A stretch of DNA of 64,000 nt, taken from Candidatus Gastranaerophilales bacterium. GTDB lineage: Bacteria; Cyanobacteriota; Vampirovibrionia; Gastranaerophilales; Gastranaerophilaceae. The notes beneath the pieces were generated by a model. It was not told the DNA's origin. It made no database searches and was given only the letters and a program-made list of their open reading frames with translations. Positions within the stretch are counted from its first letter, which is position 1. Every line of letters begins with the position of its first letter. This document shows positions 8,609 through 17,797 of this stretch, piece after piece. The translations under genes were made by a program, and so were the position numbers. Location: contig CALUUJ010000005.1 in NCBI GenBank assembly GCA_944323935.1, positions 1-64,000 on the forward strand. The letters are read 5' to 3'.

Positions 8609-9463
8609 TTATACCCCGTTTGCATAAATATTAAAAAACACAAAAGATAATGCTCCTATTATTATGCAATAATATCCAAAAAATGCAAGAGAATATTTTC
8701 CTACAAATTTTAAGAAGTATTTTATGCATAAATAACCTACTGTTGCGGAAGTTATTGTTCCTAATATAATTGCATTCCAATTGTAACTTGAAAATTCATG
8801 GAAATCGATTTTTATTATAGGATATACCATTGAAGCACCCAATATAATTGGAATACTTAGTAAAAATGAGTATCTTGCAGAGGTTAATCTGTCTTTTTTG
8901 TTTAATAACCCGGTTGCGATTGTTAAACCTGAACGGGAAAATCCCGGTAATGCAGCTAAACCCTGTGCAATAGCTATAAATATTGATGTTTTGAAATCTA
9001 TTTTATCTGATTTATCTTGTATTCTTTTTGAAAATGCTTCTGCTGAAAATAACAAAATCCCCGTAAATATAAGAAGCAAACCTACAATAGCAGGAGAATA
9101 TACTAAGTTTTCTGCAACATCGTGCAATGGAAAAGCAATAACAACCGTAATTATTGTACCTATTAAAATATATAATGCCATTTTTGCATTGTTATCAGAA
9201 AAATCTTTCGATTTAACTGCAGACAGAAAAGCTTTTATAATTTCAATAATATCTTTTCTGAAATATATCAATACTGCAATTAAAGTACCAAAATGGAGCA
9301 TAATATCAAGAAATATTTCTTGAGAAGATTCTTGTGTCAATTCTAAACCTTTTAGCACTTTATATAAATTTGATGTAATAACAAGGTGTGCTGAACTTGA
9401 AATAGGCAGGAACTCACTAAGTCCCTGCACTATACCCATTATAATTGATTGCAATATATGCAT
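8609..9463 (-). CDS. uppP: undecaprenyl-diphosphatase
   Basis: UppP (BacA) recycles undecaprenyl pyrophosphate to the monophosphate carrier for peptidoglycan and other surface polymers. It is a polytopic inner-membrane protein of 284 residues, normal for the family. The two family signatures are present: QGLSEFLPISSSAHLVI near residues 14-30, with the catalytic Glu residues and the Ser-rich loop, and PGFSRSGLTIATG in the second half, with the catalytic Arg. An AGGGGAT ribosome-binding site supports the start. Being downstream of malQ and queD points to a mixed housekeeping operon rather than a pathway. Confidence 0.95.
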   Translation of the reverse strand: MHILQSIIMGIVQGLSEFLPISSSAHLVITSNLYKVLKGLELTQESSQEIFLDIMLHFGTLIAVLIYFRKDIIEIIKAFLSAVKSKDFSDNNAKMALYILIGTIITVVIAFPLHDVAENLVYSPAIVGLLLIFTGILLFSAEAFSKRIQDKSDKIDFKTSIFIAIAQGLAALPGFSRSGLTIATGLLNKKDRLTSARYSFLLSIPIILGASMVYPIIKIDFHEFSSYNWNAIILGTITSATVGYLCIKYFLKFVGKYSLAFFGYYCIIIGALSFVFFNIYANGV

Positions 9464-9486
9464 TATTAATCCCCTATTCTAGAAGT

Positions 9487-9843
9487 TTATTCGTAATAAC
9501 TTGCACAAGCTTTTTCTGTTTCCCATACTGATACTTTTGAAATACAAGGTATTTTTGATTTCAATTTTTCATAAATATACTTTGATAGTATTTCACTGCT
9601 CGGACTTACATTTTGGAAATCATCTAAAGTATTTATATCCTTATGGTCAAGTAAATCTAATACACTATTAAGTTCTTTTTTTAGTACCTTAAAGTCTATT
9701 AATAGATTTGATTTATCAAGTTCTGTCCCTTTTGCATAAACTTCAACTTTCCAATTATGTCCGTGTTGATTTTCGCATTCACCGTCATAGTTTAAAAGAT
9801 GATGTGCTGCTGAAAATGAACTTTCTACTTTTAGTTCGTGCAT
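9487..9843 (-). CDS. queD: 6-carboxy-5,6,7,8-tetrahydropterin synthase
   Basis: QueD converts 7,8-dihydroneopterin triphosphate to 6-carboxytetrahydropterin in queuosine/7-deazaguanine synthesis. The 118-residue protein has the zinc ligands H14, H27 and H29 (SAAHH and HGHNW) and the catalytic-type C23 just before HGH. ETEKACASYYE at the C terminus supplies the conserved Glu. The CxxxHGH spacing favours QueD over the eukaryotic-type PTPS. No queC, queE or queF lies nearby. The start has an AGGGAAAA ribosome-binding site, and the gene follows malQ by eight bases. Confidence 0.92.
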   Translation of the reverse strand: MHELKVESSFSAAHHLLNYDGECENQHGHNWKVEVYAKGTELDKSNLLIDFKVLKKELNSVLDLLDHKDINTLDDFQNVSPSSEILSKYIYEKLKSKIPCISKVSVWETEKACASYYE

Positions 9844-9851
9844 TATTTTCC

Positions 9852-11768
9852 CTACATTATACTTTCTAATTTATTAATTATTTCCTGATTTGCATTAGCA
9901 AATTCATTACCTCTTGCATAAATAGCAAGTTTTAAAATTAAAGGCAAATTTAGTGCTTTTCCTGATTTTAGGTTGTTACAATATACTTCTTCATAATTAT
10001 CAGGAATTCTTAATGACCAATTTGAATCACCTGATGTACCGGGGCGATTGTATACATCATATAATCCTAAGAAATCAGTAAAGAATATTTGAATATTTTC
10101 AGCTTTGCAGGCAAATAATTCAATTAATTTATTTTGAGTTAAGAATTCTGCATCATTTGAACATCTTACTGCAATTTGTTCTCTTTCTTCATCATTTGCA
10201 TCAGGATATAAATCTTCTGCTAAATTCTTACCGTTTAAGTAACCTGCTTCTGTGTGTACTGTTGCATTCGCCCACATTGCAATAGGTTCATTATCATGTG
10301 TACCTACCATTGCCCAGCATCTTTCGTTAATGTTTTTACATCTGTATGGGTGCATTGGTTTTTCAGGTACAACGAATTGAATTAATTTCATACCCTGAAG
10401 TTCATATTCTTTCATAACACTAACAACCGGCATTGTTAAAGTTCCTAAGTCTTCACAAACAATAGAATCTTTATCAAGACCTACTTCTTCTGCGGCGCCT
10501 ATTACTATTTTTTCAACTAAACGACCATACATTTTTACTTGTTCATGAGTCAGTTTTAAAATTCTTTCTTCTTTATCAGCTTCAACTTCATTGTTTAAAT
10601 CGTCCATTGTTGCAATTGCATATTTTGAAAGAACAGGATGCTCCGGAGATGAATATAATCTTCCCGCACCTTCTTCAATTTTTGGTTTTCTTCCTGCAAC
10701 ATAAACCCATGGGTCAATTAAACCTACCATATGGTCAATTCTTACACCACCGGGGTTTTCTGTGAACATTTTCTTATAAAGTTCCTTCATTAACAATCCG
10801 CCTTCACCAAGTGAACCATCAGGATTGAATAATTTTTCAGGATCCATTACAGGGAAGCCCCAAGCTTGACCATCTTCTGAAAAATAATCAGGTGGACAGC
10901 CTAAACACCATCCTTTTAAGAAATATGCCTGATATGCCCAGTTGTCGCGGTCAGAAAATGCCACTTGACGGTCTGCTATCATTTTTAGACCTCTTGATTG
11001 TGCATATTCTCTTGTTTTTTCGTTTTGAACCGATATCACAAACTGGCAGAATGAATAATATTCAATTACATCAGCATATTTTTCTTCCAATTCTTCAATT
11101 CTTTTGGCATATTGAACTTTTTGTTCATCGTTTTGAGGATTAAATAAACATTTATCTGTTTCAGATTCCCACATTGGCCAGTAATCATTACCATTCTCAA
11201 TGATTAAGGCTTCATATAAAGAATCTTTTTCTAGCCAAAATTTATTCTTTTCTTTATATTCTTTAAATTTTGATTTTAATTCTGTGTTATCTAATTTTTT
11301 AAAGTTTTCAAAAGCTTCTTTTAATGCTTTTTCTTGTTCATTAAAAATGTATGAATAAGCGGTTTTGTTTGTATCTTTATTCGGATTATTTTCAGTGATT
11401 TTGTTATATGTTTCAACGGATAAAATATTAAACCATTCATCTGTTGTTAATTGTTCTAAGTCTATAAACAAAGGATTGTTTGAAAAAATAGTACCTGTAT
11501 ATGGCGAAGCATCAATAGATTTTGTTTTACCTGCCGGTCCTAATTGAACATCAGTAAAAACGCCTGAAAGAAAATCCATTAATTTTTTTGCTGCATTTGA
11601 GTTACTTGAACCAAAACCAGTATTTTTGCCTGATTCAGCAGGAAAACTGTTTGCGTGTGCAATAAAAGCCAGGTGTTTTTTGCCTAAAACTTTCAGTGCA
11701 TCTTTAATAATATTTTTTGCTTCAACACTTGAAAACGGTGATTTATTTTTTTCATCGCAATAAGTCAT
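9852..11768 (-). CDS. malQ: 4-alpha-glucanotransferase (GH77)
   Basis: A 638-residue cytosolic amylomaltase that moves glucan segments between alpha-1,4 chains in glycogen and maltodextrin metabolism. GH77 landmarks are GVRIDHMVGLIDPWVYV (nucleophile Asp, position about 345), SIVCEDLGTLTMPV (acid/base Glu) and VGTHDNEPIAMW (third carboxylate). The ADRQVAFSDRDNWAYQ and GCPPDYFSEDGQAWGFPV blocks are also family-typical. It is longer than classic bacterial MalQ (about 500 residues), with an extended N-terminal region and helical insert near residues 120-230. It is the first gene of the operon and has a good promoter at 11808-11836. Confidence 0.93.
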   Translation of the reverse strand: MTYCDEKNKSPFSSVEAKNIIKDALKVLGKKHLAFIAHANSFPAESGKNTGFGSSNSNAAKKLMDFLSGVFTDVQLGPAGKTKSIDASPYTGTIFSNNPLFIDLEQLTTDEWFNILSVETYNKITENNPNKDTNKTAYSYIFNEQEKALKEAFENFKKLDNTELKSKFKEYKEKNKFWLEKDSLYEALIIENGNDYWPMWESETDKCLFNPQNDEQKVQYAKRIEELEEKYADVIEYYSFCQFVISVQNEKTREYAQSRGLKMIADRQVAFSDRDNWAYQAYFLKGWCLGCPPDYFSEDGQAWGFPVMDPEKLFNPDGSLGEGGLLMKELYKKMFTENPGGVRIDHMVGLIDPWVYVAGRKPKIEEGAGRLYSSPEHPVLSKYAIATMDDLNNEVEADKEERILKLTHEQVKMYGRLVEKIVIGAAEEVGLDKDSIVCEDLGTLTMPVVSVMKEYELQGMKLIQFVVPEKPMHPYRCKNINERCWAMVGTHDNEPIAMWANATVHTEAGYLNGKNLAEDLYPDANDEEREQIAVRCSNDAEFLTQNKLIELFACKAENIQIFFTDFLGLYDVYNRPGTSGDSNWSLRIPDNYEEVYCNNLKSGKALNLPLILKLAIYARGNEFANANQEIINKLESIM

Positions 11769-11807
11769 AATTTCACATATCCTTAATAATAGCTATCTAC
11801 AACTATT

Positions 11808-11836
11808 ATTTTATATTCTTCAAAGATATTTTACAA
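11808..11836 (-). promoter_or_regulatory. sigma-70-type promoter of malQ operon
   Basis: Reading the minus strand, TTGTAA (11836-11831), a 17-base spacer and TAAAAT (11813-11808) lie 40 bases upstream of the malQ start. Five of six -10 bases match the consensus. Confidence 0.6.
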
Positions 11837-11888
11837 GTAAATTAATCCCTTATATTTTTGTGTTAGAATTTTCTTGAGGAGAGGTTTT

Positions 11889-12467
11889 ATGCACGATATT
11901 TTTGTACAAATGACAGAGTTTTTTAAATCTATGGGAATATGGGGGTTAGCTTTAAATTCTTTTGTTGAAAGTTTCTTTTTAGTTCCTCCTCCTGATTTTT
12001 TGTTAATAGTAATGGATTTGGCAAATCCTGCAAAAGCACTTTGGTATGCTTTAGTTTGTACAATAGCTTCAGTTTTTGGTGGTGCTGTCGGATATGGCAT
12101 TGGCTATTGGGGCGGGAGACCTGCTTTTAATTGGTTATTTAGAAAAGGCGGTAAAGAAAAATTTGAAGCTGTTGAAAATCTTTATAATAAATATGGTACT
12201 TTGGCCGTATTTTTCTCTGCTTTTACACCAATTCCTTATAAAGTGTTTACAATTGCAAGCGGAATTTTAAGTATGAATTTCTGGAAGTTTATGCTTGCAA
12301 GTTTTCTAGGTAGAGGTTTAAGGTTTTTTATTGTGAGTATAGTTTTAATGTTATTTGGTGAAGCTATAAAACAATATATTGAACTTGTTATTATTGCAGT
12401 TACTATTTTAATTATTTTGTTTTTTGTTATTTTGTATAAGAAAAGAAAATCCTTAATTAAACAATAG
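11889..12467 (+). CDS. DedA/SNARE-associated (YqaA-like) membrane protein
   Basis: A 192-residue polytopic inner-membrane protein. The ATG at 11889 is chosen over an upstream TTG because it follows a GAGGAGAGG ribosome-binding site. The family signature is seen as FVESFFLVPPPDFLLIVM, then GGAVGYGIGYWGGRPAFNWL, and FTPIPYKVFTIASGILSMNFWKFMLASFLGRGLRF, the re-entrant Pro/Arg region typical of VTT-domain proteins. Known relatives flip undecaprenyl phosphate or phospholipids across membranes. The YqaA branch is not well characterised, so the substrate here is unknown. Confidence 0.85.
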   Translation: MHDIFVQMTEFFKSMGIWGLALNSFVESFFLVPPPDFLLIVMDLANPAKALWYALVCTIASVFGGAVGYGIGYWGGRPAFNWLFRKGGKEKFEAVENLYNKYGTLAVFFSAFTPIPYKVFTIASGILSMNFWKFMLASFLGRGLRFFIVSIVLMLFGEAIKQYIELVIIAVTILIILFFVILYKKRKSLIKQ

Positions 12468-12527
12468 TTAATAAATAAGCAACTTTTTATTTTTACTGTA
12501 TTTATAAACACTGAGTTAAGGTGTTGT

Positions 12528-13139
12528 ATGAATATTAGTCCAGTTAATTTCAAAGGTACTTTTTGCTTAAATCAGCGTGATTTGGGTAATAAGAAATTTA
12601 ATAAAATTCTTTCAAAAAAAGAAGAATTAGGAATGTCTTTTGAAGTAAGTTGTTATACAAATCCTGATAAATTATATGTTCATGTGCCGCATAAATCTGA
12701 TTTTGATTTAATTAAATTATTAAAAAAACTTTCTGTGAAGTATTTAAGAATTGATGAAGCTGATTCCTTAAATCCTGATGATATAGTCGCAAGAATGATT
12801 ATTTGTTCAAACGGAAATTTGGAAGATAAATTTTTACAAAAAATAGATACAAGAAGACTTGATGCCGAACTGAGAAAAGATCCGGAAATGTATATCGGAT
12901 ATAACGGTGCAAATGGATCTGGTCTTAAATATGACAGATTTAAAAATTTTCTTAAAACAAATCAAGAAATTCGTTCACCTATTATTTATCTAAGAAAACT
13001 TTCCAGCGGTGAAATAGAAACACATATTTATGATGGGCGTCATAGATTTGCTGTTTTACGTGATATGGGTATTAAACAAATTCCCGTAACTATTGATGAA
13101 GATTCATTAAAACTTGCTAGAGAAATAGGTTTGGTATAA
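12528..13139 (+). CDS. ParB/sulfiredoxin-like fold protein, lineage-specific
   Basis: A 203-residue soluble protein. Residues about 145-195 contain IYLRKLSSGEIETHIYDGRH, then RFAVLRDMGIKQIPVTIDE. That is the G-x-H/R-R followed by G-x-x-x-IPV pattern of the ParB/Srx nucleotide-binding fold. It has none of the HTH region of a chromosome-partitioning ParB. The N terminus, MNISPVNFKGTF, resembles a short motif in other small proteins of this window. TAAGGTG precedes the start. The N-terminal 140 residues match nothing I recognise. Possible roles range from a nuclease or kinase to a regulatory domain; none is shown. Confidence 0.6.
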   Translation: MNISPVNFKGTFCLNQRDLGNKKFNKILSKKEELGMSFEVSCYTNPDKLYVHVPHKSDFDLIKLLKKLSVKYLRIDEADSLNPDDIVARMIICSNGNLEDKFLQKIDTRRLDAELRKDPEMYIGYNGANGSGLKYDRFKNFLKTNQEIRSPIIYLRKLSSGEIETHIYDGRHRFAVLRDMGIKQIPVTIDEDSLKLAREIGLV

Positions 13140-13228
13140 TTTCTTAAAATTTTATGAGATTCTATGTTATTTAAAAAGTCTTTGAACTTTGAAAATAATA
13201 CCTCGTTATAGAGTATATAATATTGTTG

Positions 13229-13246
13229 ACTGATTTCTTAATCAGT
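13229..13246 (+). terminator. small hairpin, possible terminator before the TolC operon
   Basis: ACTGATT and AATCAGT form a 7-base-pair stem with a TCTT loop, followed by TTTGATATTTT. It lies 90 bases after the ParB-like gene and 38 bases before tolC. AT-rich and short, so it could equally be a chance palindrome or operator. Confidence 0.3.
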
Positions 13247-13283
13247 TTGATATTTTATAATTAATTTCGAAATAATAATTACT

Positions 13284-14696
13284 ATGAAAAAAATTATAAT
13301 AATAGCATTTATATTTATACTCTCCGGTTCTTTTAAAGCGTTTGCAATAGACGAAATACAGCAAGGTGCTACGTTATCTGTTGAGGACTGTGTTGAAATA
13401 GGTATAAAGAATAATCCGCAAATAAAAATATATGAACAGTATGTAAAAATGCAGGATTATGCTGTAGGCAGAAGTAAAGCGAGTTATTTTCCAACAATTG
13501 GGGCAAGTATCGGACATGATTATGGAAATTCAGATGCCGGATATAGAGCCACACAAAATAGAGGTTCTTCTGCAAGAGTTGCCCTGAATCAACTTATATA
13601 CAGTTTTGGTAAAGTTTTTTCAAAAGTTAAGATGGAAAAATTCTATAAAATTGCGGCCGAATATGATCTTCAGACTGCTATTCTTGATGTAAGTAACAGT
13701 ATTAAGTCTGCTTATTATGCAGTTCTTGGTGCAAAAGCAAATGTAGACATTCAAAAAGCAAATGTTTTAGTAAATGAAAGACAATATAACAGAACAAAAG
13801 CTTTCTTCGATGAAGGTTTAGTTTCTAAAATTGATTTGGTTAACCAAGAAGTGTATTTGAGTGACGCGAAGATAAATTTAGTGAGTGCGGAAAATTTATA
13901 CCAAAATGCAATTGTTCAACTCAATAATGCTATGTCTGTTGTTAATGCTCCTGATTATAATATTGAAAATACTGAAACATTTAATTTTAAAAGTAATTAT
14001 GCAGAGGTTAATCTGTTAAATATTGCAAATACGACAACTAAAGCTGATGGAACTATTGAACCAAAAGAAGCTGTACTTACAATGCAGGTTGAAAAAACTA
14101 ATATACTTGAAAATTATAAATTCACTGTATATCCTTATACACTTGAAGAATCTATTGAAAGAGCTTATAAAAACCGTCCTGATTTACTTTCTATGCAAGC
14201 TACAAAAGATGCTGTTAATGAAAATCTTAAATATGCTAAGAAGTCTTATTTGCCTGACTTGACTGGTTCTGTTGGATATAACTGGGGTAATAATAATTAC
14301 TATTCAACAAACGGAATTACTTTAGGTGCATATTTAACTATGAGTAATCTCAATATTATGGATACAAATTTAATGATAAAAGAAAGTAAAGCTCAGTTAG
14401 AAGTAGCAGAACAAAATGTAGAATTGGTTAAACAAAATATATATTTTGAAGTTCAGAATGCATATATCAATATGATTCAATTAGAAAAAAATATACCTTT
14501 AATGCAGACAAAAGTACGTCAAACGCTTGAGAACTATGAACTTGCCGATGCAAGATATGAAGTTGGTTTGGGTAATTTCATAGAACTTCAGGATGCAAAA
14601 GAAAATTATAATAATGCTCAAAGAGATTATGTGCAAACAATTTATAAATATAATGTTGCACTAACAGACCTTCAAACAGCAATGGGAGAAAAATAA
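13284..14696 (+). CDS. tolC: TolC-family outer membrane efflux channel
   Basis: A 470-residue outer membrane factor. A signal peptide (charged KK, a hydrophobic run, then FKAFA) covers about the first 21 residues. Two OEP repeats follow: TLSVEDCVEIGIKNNPQIK and, after a central variable part, YTLEESIERAYKNRPDLLSM. Each continues into long coiled helices such as FDEGLVSKIDLVNQEVYLSDAKI. It should form the trimeric channel-tunnel for the MacA and MacB proteins encoded next. The four-gene export operon has the classic order channel, adaptor, ATPase, permease. Presence of TolC is the best evidence here for an outer membrane. Confidence 0.9.
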   Translation: MKKIIIIAFIFILSGSFKAFAIDEIQQGATLSVEDCVEIGIKNNPQIKIYEQYVKMQDYAVGRSKASYFPTIGASIGHDYGNSDAGYRATQNRGSSARVALNQLIYSFGKVFSKVKMEKFYKIAAEYDLQTAILDVSNSIKSAYYAVLGAKANVDIQKANVLVNERQYNRTKAFFDEGLVSKIDLVNQEVYLSDAKINLVSAENLYQNAIVQLNNAMSVVNAPDYNIENTETFNFKSNYAEVNLLNIANTTTKADGTIEPKEAVLTMQVEKTNILENYKFTVYPYTLEESIERAYKNRPDLLSMQATKDAVNENLKYAKKSYLPDLTGSVGYNWGNNNYYSTNGITLGAYLTMSNLNIMDTNLMIKESKAQLEVAEQNVELVKQNIYFEVQNAYINMIQLEKNIPLMQTKVRQTLENYELADARYEVGLGNFIELQDAKENYNNAQRDYVQTIYKYNVALTDLQTAMGEK

Positions 14697-15835
14697 TGAA
14701 AAAATATATAATTGGACTTGTTGTTATTTTGATTATAATTGTTCCGTTTGTTCTGAATAAGAAAAATGGTAAGGCTCAATATTTATCCGAGCCTATTCAA
14801 AAAAGAACAATAACTCAAATAGTAGAAGCAACAGGGACAATAGAACCAATTAATACGGTTTCTATAGGTTCTCAGGTTTCAGGCAGAATTGATGAAATTT
14901 TTGTAGACTATAATTCACATGTTGAAAAAGGACAATTGCTTGCTCAAATAGATACATCATTATTTGAAGCACAGCTCCAGCAATCAGAAGCTAATATTAA
15001 TAATGCAAAAGCAACTTTGCAAAAAAATAAAGCTTTGTTAGATTATGATACTAAAACATATCATAGATATAAAAATCTTTATGAAAGAAATTTAGTATCA
15101 AAAAATGATTTGGATGAAGCGGAATCTGCTTATAAATCAGATTTAGCACAAGTAGCGGCAGCACAAGCATCAATTATGCAAGCAGAAGCTAATTATGCTA
15201 CAGCTTCAGCGAATATGGGTTATACAAAAATAGTTTCTCCCGTAAAAGGAATCGTAATATCAAAAGAAGTTGAAGTGGGTCAAACCGTTGCTGCAAGCTT
15301 TCAAACTCCTACATTATTTACGGTTGCAGAAGATTTAACCAAAATGCAAATAGAAACAAGTGTTTCTGAAGCGGATATCGGTAAAGTTCAAGAAGGTCAA
15401 GATGTAAACTATACTCTTGACGGTTATCCCGATCTTGTATTTACGGGAAAAGTAAGTCAGGTGAGGTTATCTCCGACTACAGAATCTAATGTAGTAACTT
15501 ATACTGTTATTATAGAAGTTGAAAATAATGAAGGGAAATTGCTTCCCGGTATGACTGCTAATGTTTCAATTATTACCGGTAAAAAAGAAGATATACTAAC
15601 AGTTCCGAATGTAGCATTGAAATTTACCGTTGCAGGAAATACACAAAAGTATGATCAAAAAGGTATATGGATTAATAAAAAAGGTAAACCCGTAAGAATA
15701 AATATTGAAACAGGTGTAAGTGATGATAATTATACTGAAATAATCTCAGATAAAATTAAAGAGGGAGATCTTGTGTATACAAGAAATCTCAATAGCTCAA
15801 AGAAAAAACAAAATATGAGAGTACCAAGGATATAA
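14696..15835 (+). CDS. macA: MacA-like periplasmic adaptor (membrane fusion protein)
   Basis: A 379-residue HlyD/RND-type membrane fusion protein with an N-terminal signal anchor (IIGLVVILIIIVPFVL). The lipoyl half-motifs are GSQVSGRIDEIFVDYNSHVEKGQLLAQID and SPVKGIVISKEVEVGQTV in split form, separated by an alpha-helical hairpin of about 110 residues. A beta-barrel and membrane-proximal domain follow (LPGMTANVSIITG). It bridges the permease to TolC. Its start overlaps the tolC stop (TAATG), and it ends one base before the ATPase gene. Confidence 0.9.
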   Translation: MKKYIIGLVVILIIIVPFVLNKKNGKAQYLSEPIQKRTITQIVEATGTIEPINTVSIGSQVSGRIDEIFVDYNSHVEKGQLLAQIDTSLFEAQLQQSEANINNAKATLQKNKALLDYDTKTYHRYKNLYERNLVSKNDLDEAESAYKSDLAQVAAAQASIMQAEANYATASANMGYTKIVSPVKGIVISKEVEVGQTVAASFQTPTLFTVAEDLTKMQIETSVSEADIGKVQEGQDVNYTLDGYPDLVFTGKVSQVRLSPTTESNVVTYTVIIEVENNEGKLLPGMTANVSIITGKKEDILTVPNVALKFTVAGNTQKYDQKGIWINKKGKPVRINIETGVSDDNYTEIISDKIKEGDLVYTRNLNSSKKKQNMRVPRI

Positions 15836-15836
15836 T

Positions 15837-16553
15837 ATGGCGTTAATTGAAGTAAAACATGCTATAAAAACATATAAAACAGGTGAAGAAAGCTTTAATG
15901 CTTTAGATGATGTTTCTTTATCAATAGAAAAAGGTGAACTTGTTGCAATAATGGGAACTTCAGGAAGCGGGAAATCTACTTGTATGAATATGCTTGGTAC
16001 ATTAGATAAACCTAATTCGGGAAGTTATTATCTTGATGGTATTGATGTACTTTCTCTTTCACCTGATGAACTTTCTGATATAAGAAATTTGAAATTAGGT
16101 TTTGTATTTCAAGGTTTTAACTTGATTTCAAGAACATCAGCTATAGATAATGTAGAATTACCGATGATATATAAAGGAATTCCGGAAGAAGAACGTCATA
16201 AAAGAGCAAGAGAAGCATTAAAAATTGTTGGTCTTGAAAAAAGAGAAGACCATATGCCAAATCAAATGTCAGGCGGTCAACAGCAAAGAGTTGCTATTGC
16301 AAGAGCAATTGTAAATGATGCTCCTTTGATTCTAGCAGATGAACCCACAGGTAACTTAGATACAAAAACAAGTATAGAAGTTATGGAATTTTTTGTAAGA
16401 TTAAATGAACAAACAGGTAAAACAATAGTAATTGTTACTCATGAACCTGATATTGCAGAATATTGCAGAAGAATTATTCGTTTTAAAGATGGAAAAATAG
16501 TTTCGGATTTATCAAGAGAAGAGTGGCAAAAAACAAGGACAAGGCAGACGTAA
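15837..16553 (+). CDS. macB: MacB/LolD-type ABC transporter ATPase
   Basis: A 238-residue ABC ATPase. Walker A is GTSGSGKST near residue 40, the Q-loop is FVFQGFNL, the signature is MSGGQQQRVAIARA, and Walker B is LILADEPTGNLDTKT with the H-loop VTHEPD. The GNLDTKT segment is typical of the MacB/LolD/FtsE branch that powers mechanotransmission rather than import. Here the ATPase and permease are separate polypeptides; in Escherichia coli MacB they are fused. It ends three bases before the permease start. Confidence 0.92.
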   Translation: MALIEVKHAIKTYKTGEESFNALDDVSLSIEKGELVAIMGTSGSGKSTCMNMLGTLDKPNSGSYYLDGIDVLSLSPDELSDIRNLKLGFVFQGFNLISRTSAIDNVELPMIYKGIPEEERHKRAREALKIVGLEKREDHMPNQMSGGQQQRVAIARAIVNDAPLILADEPTGNLDTKTSIEVMEFFVRLNEQTGKTIVIVTHEPDIAEYCRRIIRFKDGKIVSDLSREEWQKTRTRQT

Positions 16554-16555
16554 TT

Positions 16556-17785
16556 ATGATGGATTTAAAATCTACAACTAAAATGGCGATTAATTCACTA
16601 AAAGTGAATAAGCTTCGTTCTGCTCTGACAAGTTTAGGTATTATTATAGGTGTAAGTGCAGTAATCATAATGCTTGCTATAGGAACAGGCGCAAGTAAAC
16701 AAGTTCAGGCAAATATGGAGTCTATGGGAAGTAATTTGCTTACAATTCGTTCTTCATCAGCTAGAACAGGCGGTGTAAGTTTAGGTATAGGTACACGTCC
16801 ATCTTTAACATTAAAAGATGCTACAGCTATTGAAAAAATGATTCCCGATATTGATGCAGTTGCACCTGTTTCTAATGAGAGTAAACAGGTTATGTACGGT
16901 AATCAAAACTGGCAGACTACCGTTTATGGTACAACACCAAAATATTTATATGCTAAAAATTACGAAATAGATTTAGGCAGAAGATTTTCTTTTGAAGATG
17001 TTAAAAATAGCGCAAAAGTATGTTTAATAGGTTCTACTGTTGCAACTGAATTATTCGGTGATGTTTCACCTATTGATAAGGTTATAAGAATTGGAAATGT
17101 TCCGTTTAAAGTTCTTGGTACTTTAAAAACTAAAGGTTCATCAGGACCATTTGATCAGGATGATTTAATTTTTATCCCTATAACAACGGCTCAAAAGAAA
17201 TTATTTGGGGTTGCTTTCCCCGGTACTGTAAAAATGATAATAGTTAAAGGTCAAGATGCCGATACTCTAAATAATGTCGAAAAAAATATAGAAGAACTTT
17301 TAAAACAAAGACATAATATCGGTAAAAATCAAGTTAATGACTTTGAAATAAGAAATTCAGCAGAATTTCAGGAAAAAATGAAATCAACAGTTCAAACTTT
17401 TGCCATTCTTTTGGCATCTATTGCTTCTGTATCATTGCTTGTTGGCGGTATTGGGATTATGAATATTATGCTTGTTTCTGTTACAGAAAGAACAAAAGAA
17501 ATAGGTATAAGAATGGCAATAGGGGCAAGGGCTTCTGATATCAGATGGCAATTTTTGATTGAATCATTTTTATTATCTATGATCGGAGGTTTAATTGGTG
17601 TAGCTACCGGTATAATAGGGGCAAAGTCTGTTGAATTTTTCTCTGAAGGTATGAGTATTTCAATTTCATTATTCTCTATATTTCTTTCTTTAGGATTTTC
17701 AGGACTTGTTGGTATTGCTTTCGGATATTATCCTGCTTACAAGGCTTCATTATTAAATCCTATTGATGCTCTAAGATATGAATGA
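16556..17785 (+). CDS. MacB-type ABC transporter permease
   Basis: A permease of about 409 residues with the FtsX/MacB topology: one N-terminal helix (KLRSALTSLGIIIGVSAVIIMLAIG), a large periplasmic MacB_PCD domain, then three C-terminal helices. The segment VTERTKEIGIRMAIGARASDI is the cytoplasmic coupling helix typical of the family, and YPAYKASLLNPIDALRYE is the conserved tail. The ATG at 16556 is chosen because MacB permeases begin about ten residues before this first helix; a GTG at 16523 inside the ATPase gene is the alternative. Export substrate unknown: antibiotics, lipoproteins and siderophores are all possible. Confidence 0.9.
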   Translation: MMDLKSTTKMAINSLKVNKLRSALTSLGIIIGVSAVIIMLAIGTGASKQVQANMESMGSNLLTIRSSSARTGGVSLGIGTRPSLTLKDATAIEKMIPDIDAVAPVSNESKQVMYGNQNWQTTVYGTTPKYLYAKNYEIDLGRRFSFEDVKNSAKVCLIGSTVATELFGDVSPIDKVIRIGNVPFKVLGTLKTKGSSGPFDQDDLIFIPITTAQKKLFGVAFPGTVKMIIVKGQDADTLNNVEKNIEELLKQRHNIGKNQVNDFEIRNSAEFQEKMKSTVQTFAILLASIASVSLLVGGIGIMNIMLVSVTERTKEIGIRMAIGARASDIRWQFLIESFLLSMIGGLIGVATGIIGAKSVEFFSEGMSISISLFSIFLSLGFSGLVGIAFGYYPAYKASLLNPIDALRYE

Positions 17786-17797
17786 TATAATTTCTCT

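Noticed and set aside
8898..9323. Long open frame opposite uppP
   Set aside because: Antisense to a clear uppP gene, with low-complexity translation and no ribosome-binding site.
16523..16555. GTG start for the MacB permease inside the ATPase gene
   Set aside because: The ATG at 16556 gives the usual family N terminus; the extension is Lys-rich and unconserved in appearance.
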